Source: Clostridia bacterium (GTDB lineage Bacteria; Bacillota; Clostridia; Oscillospirales; CAG-272). From it: DNA of 47,181 nt. Location of the stretch: NCBI GenBank assembly GCA_017502975.1, contig JAFVTV010000011.1, forward strand, positions 1 through 47,181, in the 5' to 3' direction. The notes under the pieces were generated by a model. It worked only from the letters and a program-made list of their open reading frames with translations. It did not search any database and was not told where the DNA came from. Position numbers and translations under genes: made by a program. Below are positions 8,302-16,785 of this stretch, in pieces (positions within the stretch are counted from its first letter, which is position 1; every line of letters starts with the position of its first letter).

Positions 8302-11300
8302 TTATCCCGCATTGTAAGGAGTGTAAGAGTATGTACCGTAGCTATCACCATCAAGCCATTGCTCCACATTCATAGTCAACGTAAAATTCGCCGTTCCGCC
8401 ACCAACGGGTACCGTTACACTTTGCGCAGATGTTTCAGCATAACGCCAAGTCCAATTACCGGAAACTTCGCTGACAGTATAGTCACCGACAGGAATTTCA
8501 CCTATGATTACTTGCGTGTTGGCTTTTACAGCAATGATCATATCAACCTTTGCCGCGTTACCCGACACACCCTTAATATTGAGCAAAACATACTGATTCT
8601 CATCGCCCTTATCCGTGTTGACGTTCAAGGTCAGCGTTGCGTTATTAGGCTCGAATTTAGCATAATATTTCGCATTCTGATACAGTTTAATAGAATTTCC
8701 GTTGGCATCAACCGCACCGGTATCATACGGCTTTGGCATGATCTTGTTATTGGTCAAGCCGTTGGTGCTCTCCAAATCGTAAGCAGCTGCGCCTTCCGTT
8801 ACGGGAATGGTACACGCTTCATCAAGGAACCACCCGACAAAGCGATAATTTTCCGCATCGGTCAATAAAGCTTCTGAGCCCAGAACGCCGGCGCCGGTGG
8901 CAGCACCTACAACATCCTGCGTGGTAATATTCAGTCTGCCGCCCGCACCTATAAGCACGTAGTCAATCACCGCAGTCAACTCGGTATATTTGAAGGTAGC
9001 GGTATTTGTTCGCAGTTCACCTATGGCGCTATCATCCTCCAAAACGATTACACGGTTTGCCGCTTCACCAACGATCTGCCAGCCTTGCTTCTCCAAATCC
9101 ACGTAGTAAGCAATTACTTCTTGCTGATACAAGCCCGTACCGTTTACGGTAGGAGCCAAGACCTGTGTTGACGTCTTCTCATCTGTATACTGCACCGTAT
9201 AGCTGCAAGAATTTCTCTCATAGAAGAAATAAATGGTTGTGCCTTCAGCGGTAACAGTTGAGGTATAAACGCCGTTGGTAGGTGTTAATACCGTTTTGAC
9301 AACGTTTCCGTTTTCGTCCAAGGTCCATGCCTCTGCTTTAGTGAAATGGAAGCCTACAAGATTATCTCTTGCTGCCTCGGGCGCTGTGCTTGTACCAATA
9401 TCACCAATAATTTGCGAGGATGCAAACTCGGTATACAAGCTTAGGTCCTCCAGCTCCTGTGTCTGGTGTACGATCTTATAGTACGCTTGCGTTTCGTTAT
9501 AGGTGTAGTAGAAATAGATATGATTGTTAACGTAAGGATACTCCTGTGTCGTGTCCTTGGTAGCAGTCAACACCAAGCTCTTGGAATACGCATCGGGCAA
9601 AAACTTTGTAAGCGGCACAAAGTTTTCGGTTACAATTGCAAAATGCGTGGTATCATCGTCATACACCACAACGCCGTCAGCAGGCAAGCCGGCATCAGCC
9701 AAAGACTGATTAAAGACTGCTATCTGCTCAGCAGTAGAGCCCTCCGCGGGAAGATAATGCACATAATATGCCATTGCATCATCATAGGTGTAATAGAAGG
9801 TATAGTTGATCTCATCCACCGTTTCGGGATCGTTATCTGTCATCAAGTTAACGCTTGCGGTGCGCATGGTGGGATAGTAGTTGATCTGATACTGCTCGTA
9901 AAGAGCCGTGCCCGATTTCGCTGTAAAGCTCTTGCTCTGACCGGACAAGGCATACCCGATCTCATCCTTTGCAATCTGGATCTCGTTACCTGTTTCGGGA
10001 TCCTTATACACGTAACTAACGGTATATTTTACAGTATCGCGAGAACTCCACTTGGCGTACAGATCCATATCCTCTTTCACAGGGATATTATTGAACAGAA
10101 ACGCCTTTTCGGTATCCGGCACACCGTCACCGTCGGTATCGGCTTGATAGAAGCATCCAATAACCTCGGAATAAGGATCATATACAAAACTATTCAGATC
10201 AAAATTAACCGTTGAGCCATAGGGCACCTTTAAGGTCGTGTTCAACAAAGCATCACGATCGGCGCCCTCAGCGGTCGGGTCAGAATCGTAAATGTTAACG
10301 GTATACTCGATCGGCTTCCAATAAGCAAACAGCATCAAGGGGCCGTCGGGCAAGGTGGAATAAGAATAGATCTTGGTGGATTCCGAGGGATACTCGCTTG
10401 CATACCAACCGCCGAACACATAACCGTGCAAATACTGCGTGGGAACAACAAGCGTTGCTCCGTTCAGCAGCTCCTCGGGAACGATCTCAGAAATCGGCAT
10501 GCCGAATTTAACGTCAGGATCCTGCGTTGCCGTCACACCGCCCACTGTTGTGGTGCCGGCAGAATCATATATTGCAATTGGCGTGGTAGTGTCTGAATTG
10601 TAAAACTGAATGTTTATGCCGTCTGTATTGCGATCGTAGTAGAAAACATAAACTGTGCAAGTTTGACCGTTCAAAGTCATAGCGGATTGTGTGGCATCGG
10701 TGGCAAGATAAGTCATACCCAAAATATCCTTTTGAGTGGGAGCACTTGTCATGAAAAATCCTTGAAAATGCTCCAATGCACTGGAATACCACTTTGTTTC
10801 CCCGTTGTTGGTATATTGCTGACGCGCCTCGCCGGTGGCAGAAAATGCAATCGCGCCGTCACCGGTTGTCTGATCAAGATCCTCAAACATAAAATACACG
10901 ACGTAAGGATCAACATCAGCAGAATATTGCGCCGTTACCACAACGTCAACAGTATAGCAAAGATCCTTTACCATGTTAGGATATTTATAATACTGATAAA
11001 CCGTGTTATTACCCATTGTAAAGGTCCATTCGTAAAACTTTGTTGTTCCACCGTCAAAGGTGGCCCAGCCAAGGCTTTGCATCATTTGATAGTCAGGCCA
11101 AATGGTAGAAATATCTTGCTCATATTTAGCAGTGATGGTAAATACCGTGGTAGTATCCACAGTAGCGCCGATGTGTTCGGTGCAATCGTGTGTCAAGATA
11201 CAAGCAGAATAGCAATCTACTGTATGCACATGTGTACAATTACAATAATCGTTGCATACATGCTCTTCTTTTCCACAGGAATAGCACTCTGCAGTATGAA

Positions 11301-13659
11301 CATGCTCCAACGTAGCGCATTTAAAGCATTCAGTAGTGTGGGTGTGTGCTGTTTTACCGCAGGAATAGCATGCATCTGTATGCGTATGACCGGCATCGGT
11401 ATTAGTGCAGATTAATCCGCATACATTTTCAATATGCGTGTGTTCTTCATTATCACAGTTATTATAAACGCATCCATAAGTATGGTCATGAACGCTTGTT
11501 GTTTCACCCTCAGTACAGTTAAGCGGGCCTATGACATTTCCGCTTTCGTATTGACCAAAAAGATCTTCGCAAAAGTTGTTATTCATTCTATACCAAGATC
11601 CATCCACGAAAACATACGGAGTCAAGCCCGACACATACAATTCACCTTGGTCGGGAATTTTAGGAGCACCGGACGGAGGAGAAGTCGGCGTATTAGCAGC
11701 AGCGCCATAACAAACAGGGGTGTGCATGTGCCGAACACAACAAGCTTCGCTGTGAATGTGCTCAGAGTGATTTACAGCACAAGAATCGGTGTGAGTATGC
11801 GCTTTATCACAAATCTCATCTTCGCTTAATACACAAGCATCGGTATGCACGTGCGTACAATTGGGTGTTGCCATAATGCAACCTTCGGTATGATCGTGCG
11901 CAAAGGGGCAATTGGTTGCAGATGCATAGGAGGCAGGGACCTTAAATTGCAACGAAAAAGCACGCCGCGTGTAATACACGCTGATTGCCGTAGTGCCGTT
12001 ACCCTGCACCACCACATCGCCTGCCTCTGCGGTCTTGGCGGCGTTGTAAACAAAGAACTCCTCATCATCCACCGCATCCGTAATGGCAGCAGGCAATGCG
12101 GCATAATTTACAGCATTGACCACGTTGCCGGAATAAACGGCATTGCCGTCAGAGTACTGGCTGACCGTTTGCTTGCCCCACAGAGAATAATTACCGTCAC
12201 TGGCGTTTTCTTTCCAATACAAAACGGTAAAGGATGTTTGCGTACTGGACCAAATAGCCTCATAATGCAGGTTGCAGGTTACAACAATTCCCTTTCTGTC
12301 TGCGCCACTTGCAACTTGCGTAGGACCGATTGCATACAGGCTCATGATTTCCTGGTTTGAGGTATTATAGTTAAAAACTACAGAATCACTGGCATCAACC
12401 GTGCAAGTCCAATCATACGTGGTTTTATCATACGTACGCAATGCATACATTTTGAAACCGAAACCAATACGCGAAGGTGTATTGAGGTAGATCTCGGTTT
12501 TATTGCGCACGTAAACCGGATCCTGACCTTGACCGTTTACATCCAGATCAAAGGAAACCAAATAATAATTTGCATCATAGTAAATGTAAATAGCAGTCTG
12601 CCCGTCGGGGGTCACCTTTTCGGGAATGTAATACAGCGCAGTGTACCCTTCAATGTTAATTGCAAGATCTCCGGGAACTGGCTCACCCGTTGTACCGGTC
12701 TTGGTAGAATCGGTGCTGTGTAGGGTGTAGCGGTCATCGTTGGGGTTTTGCACGTAATGATAGATTGTATACGGAATACCGGAATTAGGCTTATAGAAAA
12801 TATAAATGTCATTATCCGCCGCAATGCCATCAAAGGAAAGCGTTAAGGAGTACTCTCCATCCGTTTCCGTCAAATAACAAGGAAATGTCGTTGTTTGCAG
12901 CTCCGGCGTGTATCCAACCTGCGCAGGAACCACAATTGTCATATCCTCTTGATTGGCATTAACAACCAGGGTACGGTCTGAAATCACCTGTTCTACATAA
13001 TTACCGGCAGCATCCACAAAATGATAATGGATAACCACATTATAGGTAGTGCTTTCTTCCTCAGCCAACAGCATCAAGCCGGAATTGCTATTTGCAACGG
13101 CAAGGGTAGAAAGCCCGCTAACGCCTGCCGAAGCGGGCGCAGACAGCGCCTGCACCGGAGATTCGTTGGCAACCATCACAGGTGATACCGCCTCTGCAGG
13201 TGTAGCATCGCTGACAACATTAGCAGAGCCGTTATTCTTTAGCAAATAAGAAATTTTAACCGTCACCGGATCGGATACATAGATAATATTCTCGTAAGTA
13301 GCGGTAGCACGAAGTTGCGCTCTACCGCTTGTATCCAACAAGCTCGCGAGCAGCGCATGGGTCACCACACAATGATCCTTTGTCTTATCGCCGATCTTGA
13401 CCCAAAGGTTGGTTGTTGCATTTGCCAATATCTCCCACTGCCAAGTAGGGGTACCGTCCATATGCTTGGTCTTTGTAGTCAAGGTCAGCTTATCATCCTC
13501 AATCAAAGTAACCTCGGTTACTTCTTCATCGTTATATAAGATGTGAACACTTGGCGCAAACCCTTCCGCCAAAACGGAAAGTGGTAAGGAGAAAAACAAC
13601 GTGAGAATTGCCATAAAAAAAGCAATTTTTCTGACACGTTTCATCGTTTTCTTTGTCAT
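8302..13659 (-). CDS. Giant secreted adhesin with MucBP/InlB-like repeats and a His/Cys region
   Basis: 1785 residues with a classical Sec signal peptide (MTKKTMKRVRK, hydrophobic core, cleavage after VLA near residue 31), not the SipW type. Residues about 200-400 and 1000-1560 hold repeated beta-grasp/MucBP-like units (for example IHYHFVDAAGNYV and YYKIVHQTQELEDLSLYTE) and Listeria-Bacteroides (InlB) type GYVFGGWYA repeats. Residues about 582-830 are a run of a dozen short units of the form HTHTxxC with extra CxxC pairs. The end carries a Cna-B/SpaA-like domain. No LPXTG or C-terminal membrane anchor is visible. It lies at the distal end of the SipW locus, behind a 516-bp gap with its own possible promoter. 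Confidence 0.8.
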   Translation of the reverse strand: MTKKTMKRVRKIAFFMAILTLFFSLPLSVLAEGFAPSVHILYNDEEVTEVTLIEDDKLTLTTKTKHMDGTPTWQWEILANATTNLWVKIGDKTKDHCVVTHALLASLLDTSGRAQLRATATYENIIYVSDPVTVKISYLLKNNGSANVVSDATPAEAVSPVMVANESPVQALSAPASAGVSGLSTLAVANSNSGLMLLAEEESTTYNVVIHYHFVDAAGNYVEQVISDRTLVVNANQEDMTIVVPAQVGYTPELQTTTFPCYLTETDGEYSLTLSFDGIAADNDIYIFYKPNSGIPYTIYHYVQNPNDDRYTLHSTDSTKTGTTGEPVPGDLAINIEGYTALYYIPEKVTPDGQTAIYIYYDANYYLVSFDLDVNGQGQDPVYVRNKTEIYLNTPSRIGFGFKMYALRTYDKTTYDWTCTVDASDSVVFNYNTSNQEIMSLYAIGPTQVASGADRKGIVVTCNLHYEAIWSSTQTSFTVLYWKENASDGNYSLWGKQTVSQYSDGNAVYSGNVVNAVNYAALPAAITDAVDDEEFFVYNAAKTAEAGDVVVQGNGTTAISVYYTRRAFSLQFKVPASYASATNCPFAHDHTEGCIMATPNCTHVHTDACVLSEDEICDKAHTHTDSCAVNHSEHIHSEACCVRHMHTPVCYGAAANTPTSPPSGAPKIPDQGELYVSGLTPYVFVDGSWYRMNNNFCEDLFGQYESGNVIGPLNCTEGETTSVHDHTYGCVYNNCDNEEHTHIENVCGLICTNTDAGHTHTDACYSCGKTAHTHTTECFKCATLEHVHTAECYSCGKEEHVCNDYCNCTHVHTVDCYSACILTHDCTEHIGATVDTTTVFTITAKYEQDISTIWPDYQMMQSLGWATFDGGTTKFYEWTFTMGNNTVYQYYKYPNMVKDLCYTVDVVVTAQYSADVDPYVVYFMFEDLDQTTGDGAIAFSATGEARQQYTNNGETKWYSSALEHFQGFFMTSAPTQKDILGMTYLATDATQSAMTLNGQTCTVYVFYYDRNTDGINIQFYNSDTTTPIAIYDSAGTTTVGGVTATQDPDVKFGMPISEIVPEELLNGATLVVPTQYLHGYVFGGWYASEYPSESTKIYSYSTLPDGPLMLFAYWKPIEYTVNIYDSDPTAEGADRDALLNTTLKVPYGSTVNFDLNSFVYDPYSEVIGCFYQADTDGDGVPDTEKAFLFNNIPVKEDMDLYAKWSSRDTVKYTVSYVYKDPETGNEIQIAKDEIGYALSGQSKSFTAKSGTALYEQYQINYYPTMRTASVNLMTDNDPETVDEINYTFYYTYDDAMAYYVHYLPAEGSTAEQIAVFNQSLADAGLPADGVVVYDDDTTHFAIVTENFVPLTKFLPDAYSKSLVLTATKDTTQEYPYVNNHIYFYYTYNETQAYYKIVHQTQELEDLSLYTEFASSQIIGDIGTSTAPEAARDNLVGFHFTKAEAWTLDENGNVVKTVLTPTNGVYTSTVTAEGTTIYFFYERNSCSYTVQYTDEKTSTQVLAPTVNGTGLYQQEVIAYYVDLEKQGWQIVGEAANRVIVLEDDSAIGELRTNTATFKYTELTAVIDYVLIGAGGRLNITTQDVVGAATGAGVLGSEALLTDAENYRFVGWFLDEACTIPVTEGAAAYDLESTNGLTNNKIMPKPYDTGAVDANGNSIKLYQNAKYYAKFEPNNATLTLNVNTDKGDENQYVLLNIKGVSGNAAKVDMIIAVKANTQVIIGEIPVGDYTVSEVSGNWTWRYAETSAQSVTVPVGGGTANFTLTMNVEQWLDGDSYGTYSYTPYNAG

Positions 13660-14175
13660 ATATTTCCCCTTTCGTTAGTTCTTTTGCCGTGGGTAGTCGG
13701 TGGCTTCAAGAGCCAAAATACCGCTTGCCGTTGGCATGCGTCCCTCGGGGGGATGCAACTGGGATTTTTGATTTCTTTTTGCCCGTGCAAGCAAAGCGGT
13801 GCCGTGTGAAATAAGGCTGCGCTTTCCTCTGCCCCGCGGGCTTTTGTATTATAATAGTATCCGTTGATTGCGTGGTTGCTCACGCGGTACGTACTCTTTT
13901 GCCATGTAACCGACCTTTTGCAATCGACGGGCTTGTTGTTTTCAATTTCAAAGGTGTTATCCGCTTGTGCGGATAGATATGGGCTGATCCTTTGCGTTAT
14001 TCTTAAACCGCATTTGACCTTGCCATTTTATAAATTACAAAACGTATACTATTGCGCACGCGGTTGCCGCGTGCTCTAAAAAAGTTAAGCGCGTGGCTTT
14101 CCCGCTGCGACGCCGCTCCCTTATACAAGGGAGCTTTAACATTTTGCGACGCCACAGGGGAAAGCAAAGGTTTAA
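13660..14175 (-). promoter_or_regulatory. 516-bp gap with probable promoter and long structured leader of the adhesin
   Basis: No credible gene. On the minus strand TATAAT lies at 13848-13853 (no clear -35), which would give a leader of about 180 nt. The leader can fold: GGCT-CTTGA-AGCC near 13720, a GCCCGCGGGGC element near 13832-13842 and others, followed by AAAGGGG and ATG. I could not match it to any riboswitch consensus I know. Further upstream are GCACGCGG-TTG-CCGCGTGC (14056-14074), ATCCGC-ACAA-GCGGAT near 13960, and a dispersed repeat (14106-14153). Confidence 0.4.
14106..14153. repeat. Dispersed hairpin, copy 2, flanked by TGCGACGCC direct repeats
   Basis: GCTCCCTT (14115-14122) and AAGGGAGC (14127-14134) form the hairpin; TGCGACGCC occurs at 14106-14114 and again at 14145-14153. 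It resembles the element at 772-790. It lies just after the stop of the 234-residue gene and may end its transcript weakly. Confidence 0.5.
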
Positions 14176-14880
14176 TTAATTAAAGTAGTTTGCGAAATCG
14201 GAATTGGTTGCATCAGAACCGCCACCAAAGGCTGCTTCAATTGCCGCCTCAGCAGAATCAAAGCCTGTCGTCTGAACGGCGTAAGCAGTGATAACAATGT
14301 TCATGTTTTCAAGATGTGCCATTTGGTCATTACCCCAACGGGCAGGAATAACTACTTCTTCAAAGAGCGTGATAGAGTCATTGGTTGTTGTAACCGTTTC
14401 GTAAATCACATAGATCTCAATAGAATCCGCAGTTGTGACGTATTTTACAGAATAATTTGCATCTGAAAATACATTTCCGCTCAAGAAATCACTAACAAGT
14501 GTTTTACCCGTAGCAGCCTCAACCGTCAAAACCTCTGTAACGTTGGCAGCAGCGTTGCTTGCACCCTCGTTTTTAATAACGATTTTAGCAGCCAAGTAAG
14601 CGTTTTCAGAACCCGTATTGGTAATAGCGGGATACTTATCGTAAGTAAGGCCGGGGTGCACCGTACCATAATCGTAGCCGGTAAAGCCATCCTTGCCAAC
14701 AACTTTAGTTGTTGAAACGCCATCAACAGTCTGAGTTTCGGTCAATTTAATTGCCACATTACCGGACGTAAAGGTATTGGTGGCTGTTTTAGTTTCGGTA
14801 AAGTAAGCAATGGTTGCGCTTGCAATGGAAAAAGCCAAAATACAAACCGCCAAGGCTACCACAAAAATTTTCTTTTTCAT
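14176..14880 (-). CDS. TasA/camelysin-like SipW-class secreted protein
   Basis: 234 residues. The signal segment ends ASATIAYFTETKTATNTFTSGNVAI, with TNTFTSGN exactly where SipW substrates have it. The following beta-sandwich includes HPGLTYDKYPAITNTGSENAYLAAKI, the stretch where TasA-like proteins carry their conserved P-G and N-x-G. A final ITAYAVQTTGF motif is shared with the two neighbours at 14908-15426 and 15446-16054. Third gene after SipW3, 27 bp from its neighbour, so it is probably a substrate and fibre or surface-layer subunit of that peptidase. Confidence 0.8.
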   Translation of the reverse strand: MKKKIFVVALAVCILAFSIASATIAYFTETKTATNTFTSGNVAIKLTETQTVDGVSTTKVVGKDGFTGYDYGTVHPGLTYDKYPAITNTGSENAYLAAKIVIKNEGASNAAANVTEVLTVEAATGKTLVSDFLSGNVFSDANYSVKYVTTADSIEIYVIYETVTTTNDSITLFEEVVIPARWGNDQMAHLENMNIVITAYAVQTTGFDSAEAAIEAAFGGGSDATNSDFANYFN

Positions 14881-14907
14881 TTATTGTTAGTCCTCGTTAG
14901 AATAATA

Positions 14908-15426
14908 TTAGTCAAGCGTTTGAGCTTCAGCCCATGCAGCAGCAACGGTTGCAAATCCGCTCTTCTGAACTGCATATGCGGTAATAGTAATAGACAATTC
15001 AGCCGTGTCTTCTTTGGTCAAATCTTCACTTACATTTACCGTATCGTTTACAAAAACCTTATACTCAACTGCGCTATCGCTGCGGCTATGCTCACGATAA
15101 TAAACACCCGCGGCTCCATCTACTGCAGTCCAACCATCCAAGGTATAGGTAAGGAAATTCTTAGTATCCGTTTCATCGATTTTGATGAAAACATAACAAT
15201 CTTCACTACCGACACCTACGGTTACCACGGGGTCCTTCGTAATAGTTCCACCAGGGATCATCTTATATGCAGAGCCGGTCGTTTCTTCCAAAGAAAGGTC
15301 AATATTGCCAACAGTAAAAGTGTTCGTAATGGTATCGGTTTTATCCATCAACCAAGCAAGAGTACCGCCAACTGCAAAGCAGCAGACAAAAATGGTTGCA
15401 AGAATTGTAATCAATGTTTTTTTCAT
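14908..15426 (-). CDS. TasA/camelysin-like SipW-class secreted protein
   Basis: 172 residues. The SipW-type signal ends GGTLAWLMDKTDTITNTFTVGN. The mature domain contains KMIPGGTITKDPVVTV, a lysine-rich strand and the shared late motif ITAYAVQKSGF, then a short helix AAAWAEAQ. It is closely parallel to the 202-residue protein upstream, indicating tandem duplication. Ribosome site TAGGAG. It is likely processed by SipW3, encoded two genes upstream, and assembled outside the cell. Confidence 0.82.
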   Translation of the reverse strand: MKKTLITILATIFVCCFAVGGTLAWLMDKTDTITNTFTVGNIDLSLEETTGSAYKMIPGGTITKDPVVTVGVGSEDCYVFIKIDETDTKNFLTYTLDGWTAVDGAAGVYYREHSRSDSAVEYKVFVNDTVNVSEDLTKEDTAELSITITAYAVQKSGFATVAAAWAEAQTLD

Positions 15427-15445
15427 AATTCAGTGCTCCTACGCT

Positions 15446-16054
15446 TTATGGATTGGGCTTTAACTCAGTTTTGGCAGCAGCCCATGCAGCAGCAGCGGTG
15501 TCGAAGCCATCTTGCTGAACAGCGTAAGCGATAACAGTAACCTTTTTGTTGATATAAGTAGCCAGCTCATCGTTAGTTACAGTGCCCTTAACTTTAACAG
15601 TTTCGAAAACAACATAATCATTACCAGCAGTAGCAACTTGATTGTAGGCATAAACATTAGTTTCGCCCGCAACTGCTACCCAGCCTTTTGCAGTCAACTG
15701 ATCAGCAATGGTGGTTGCGTCTTGAATTGCAGCGATCTCATCGGTGATTTCTACAAACAACCAGCAGTTTTCACTTGACGCATCCACATGGATAGTGGGA
15801 TCCTTGTCATATACGTGCCCGGGAAGCAGCTTGTAGCTGTTTTCCTTTACTCTTGCTGCATCTTCGCCGGTCAAAGCCTTACCGTCATTGCCAACCTTAG
15901 CTTCATCCATAGTAATTTTAACATTACCGACAGTGAATGTATTGGTAACGGTATCTTGAGAAGTCAAATACGCAACGGTACCTGCGATGGAGCCAACGAC
16001 CAATAGAATGGCGCAGGCAACCACAGACAGGGTAATTAAAAATTTCTTTTTCAT
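15446..16054 (-). CDS. TasA/camelysin-like SipW-class secreted protein
   Basis: 202 residues. The signal segment ends AGTVAYLTSQDTVTNTFTVGNV. The mature part has KLLPGHVYDKDPTIHVDASSENCWLFVEI, close in order to the 172-residue neighbour (MIPGGTITKDPVVTV then EDCYVFIKI), and ends VIAYAVQQDGFDTAAAAWAAAK. It is the first substrate gene after SipW3, with an AGGAGG ribosome site. I infer a structural subunit of an extracellular fibre or coat; the exact architecture is unknown. Confidence 0.82.
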   Translation of the reverse strand: MKKKFLITLSVVACAILLVVGSIAGTVAYLTSQDTVTNTFTVGNVKITMDEAKVGNDGKALTGEDAARVKENSYKLLPGHVYDKDPTIHVDASSENCWLFVEITDEIAAIQDATTIADQLTAKGWVAVAGETNVYAYNQVATAGNDYVVFETVKVKGTVTNDELATYINKKVTVIAYAVQQDGFDTAAAAWAAAKTELKPNP

Positions 16055-16112
16055 TTTGGTTTATCCTCCTAGGATAGGGTTAAGTTCGGTTTTGCGCGCT
16101 TTGCGAAAACCG

Positions 16113-16670
16113 TTATTGCGGGTCGGCATTTTCCGTGTCGGGTGTATCACCCTCAACGGAATCTGCCTCACTTTTTTTGTTTTTGCCGTTCGGCAGCACC
16201 GTGCTCAACAGCAGCACAGCGCACAAGCCAAGCAACACGTAACGCCCTGATGAATTTTGCAAATACACAGCCAAATATCCCAAGTACGGTACAGAAAACA
16301 CAGGCTTTCCAATCACGTTATTGCAGTGTACGCCATCACCGCCGTCTGCCACGTCGTTATTATCGCCTTTGGTGCGAAAGTAGCGCACGGCGGGATCGTT
16401 TTCATCCTCGATCACCTCGATAATACGGTGTGTGACAACGGTGTCATTTAACATAAAGGTAATGGGGTCGCCTACCGTTAAGGTCAGCGGATCCACCTTT
16501 TTTACGTAGATGATTGAGCCTACGTGATAGGTTGGCTCCATCGAGCCCGAAAGCACGGTGTATGGGTAAAGCCCGATCAAGCGCATACCCACCAATAAAA
16601 ACGCCACCAGCAACACCAATACCACCATAATGGTAGTGGCAAGCCGAAAGACACGCTTTATCTGACTCAT
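16113..16670 (-). CDS. sipW: SipW-type signal peptidase I (SipW3)
   Basis: 185 residues: an N-terminal membrane anchor (about 11-33), catalytic SGSMEPT with Ser43, THRIIEV with His81 in place of the bacterial lysine (the ER-type Ser/His arrangement), a TKGDNND box near 105-111 and a second transmembrane segment (about 146-163) before an acidic tail. This is the most canonical of the three peptidases here. By family it removes the SipW-class signals of TasA/camelysin-like proteins. Its three downstream neighbours all carry such signals. AAGGAGG ribosome site. A GC-rich hairpin and 115 bp separate it from the 1072-residue gene. Confidence 0.92.
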   Translation of the reverse strand: MSQIKRVFRLATTIMVVLVLLVAFLLVGMRLIGLYPYTVLSGSMEPTYHVGSIIYVKKVDPLTLTVGDPITFMLNDTVVTHRIIEVIEDENDPAVRYFRTKGDNNDVADGGDGVHCNNVIGKPVFSVPYLGYLAVYLQNSSGRYVLLGLCAVLLLSTVLPNGKNKKSEADSVEGDTPDTENADPQ

Positions 16671-16750
16671 TGCGTTTTCCTCCTTGCTCTTACAGCCTTT
16701 AAAGCGCTCTAACGCAAGAAAGAATGCGGGAATGCTTAAGACTTTGGCTG

Positions 16751-16777
16751 CCCTCCCCCGCCGTGGCGGGGGAAGGG
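16751..16777. repeat. GC-rich hairpin between two sub-operons
   Basis: CCCCCGCC (16755-16762) and GGCGGGGG (16765-16772) with flanking CCCT/AAGGG partly extending the stem, 9 bp past the stop of the 1072-residue gene. No T tract follows on the minus strand. It may slow or partly stop transcription between the beta-helix and SipW3 units, or simply be a dispersed palindrome. Confidence 0.5.
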
Positions 16778-16785
16778 ATTAAAAC

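Noticed and set aside
13660..13860. Possible riboswitch (c-di-GMP, cobalamin or similar) in the adhesin leader
   Set aside because: Compared by eye with the consensus elements I remember; conserved blocks were missing. Left as an unassigned leader.
13656..13883. 75-codon minus-strand frame in the adhesin leader
   Set aside because: No ribosome site; composition and overlap with the adhesin start fit a random frame.
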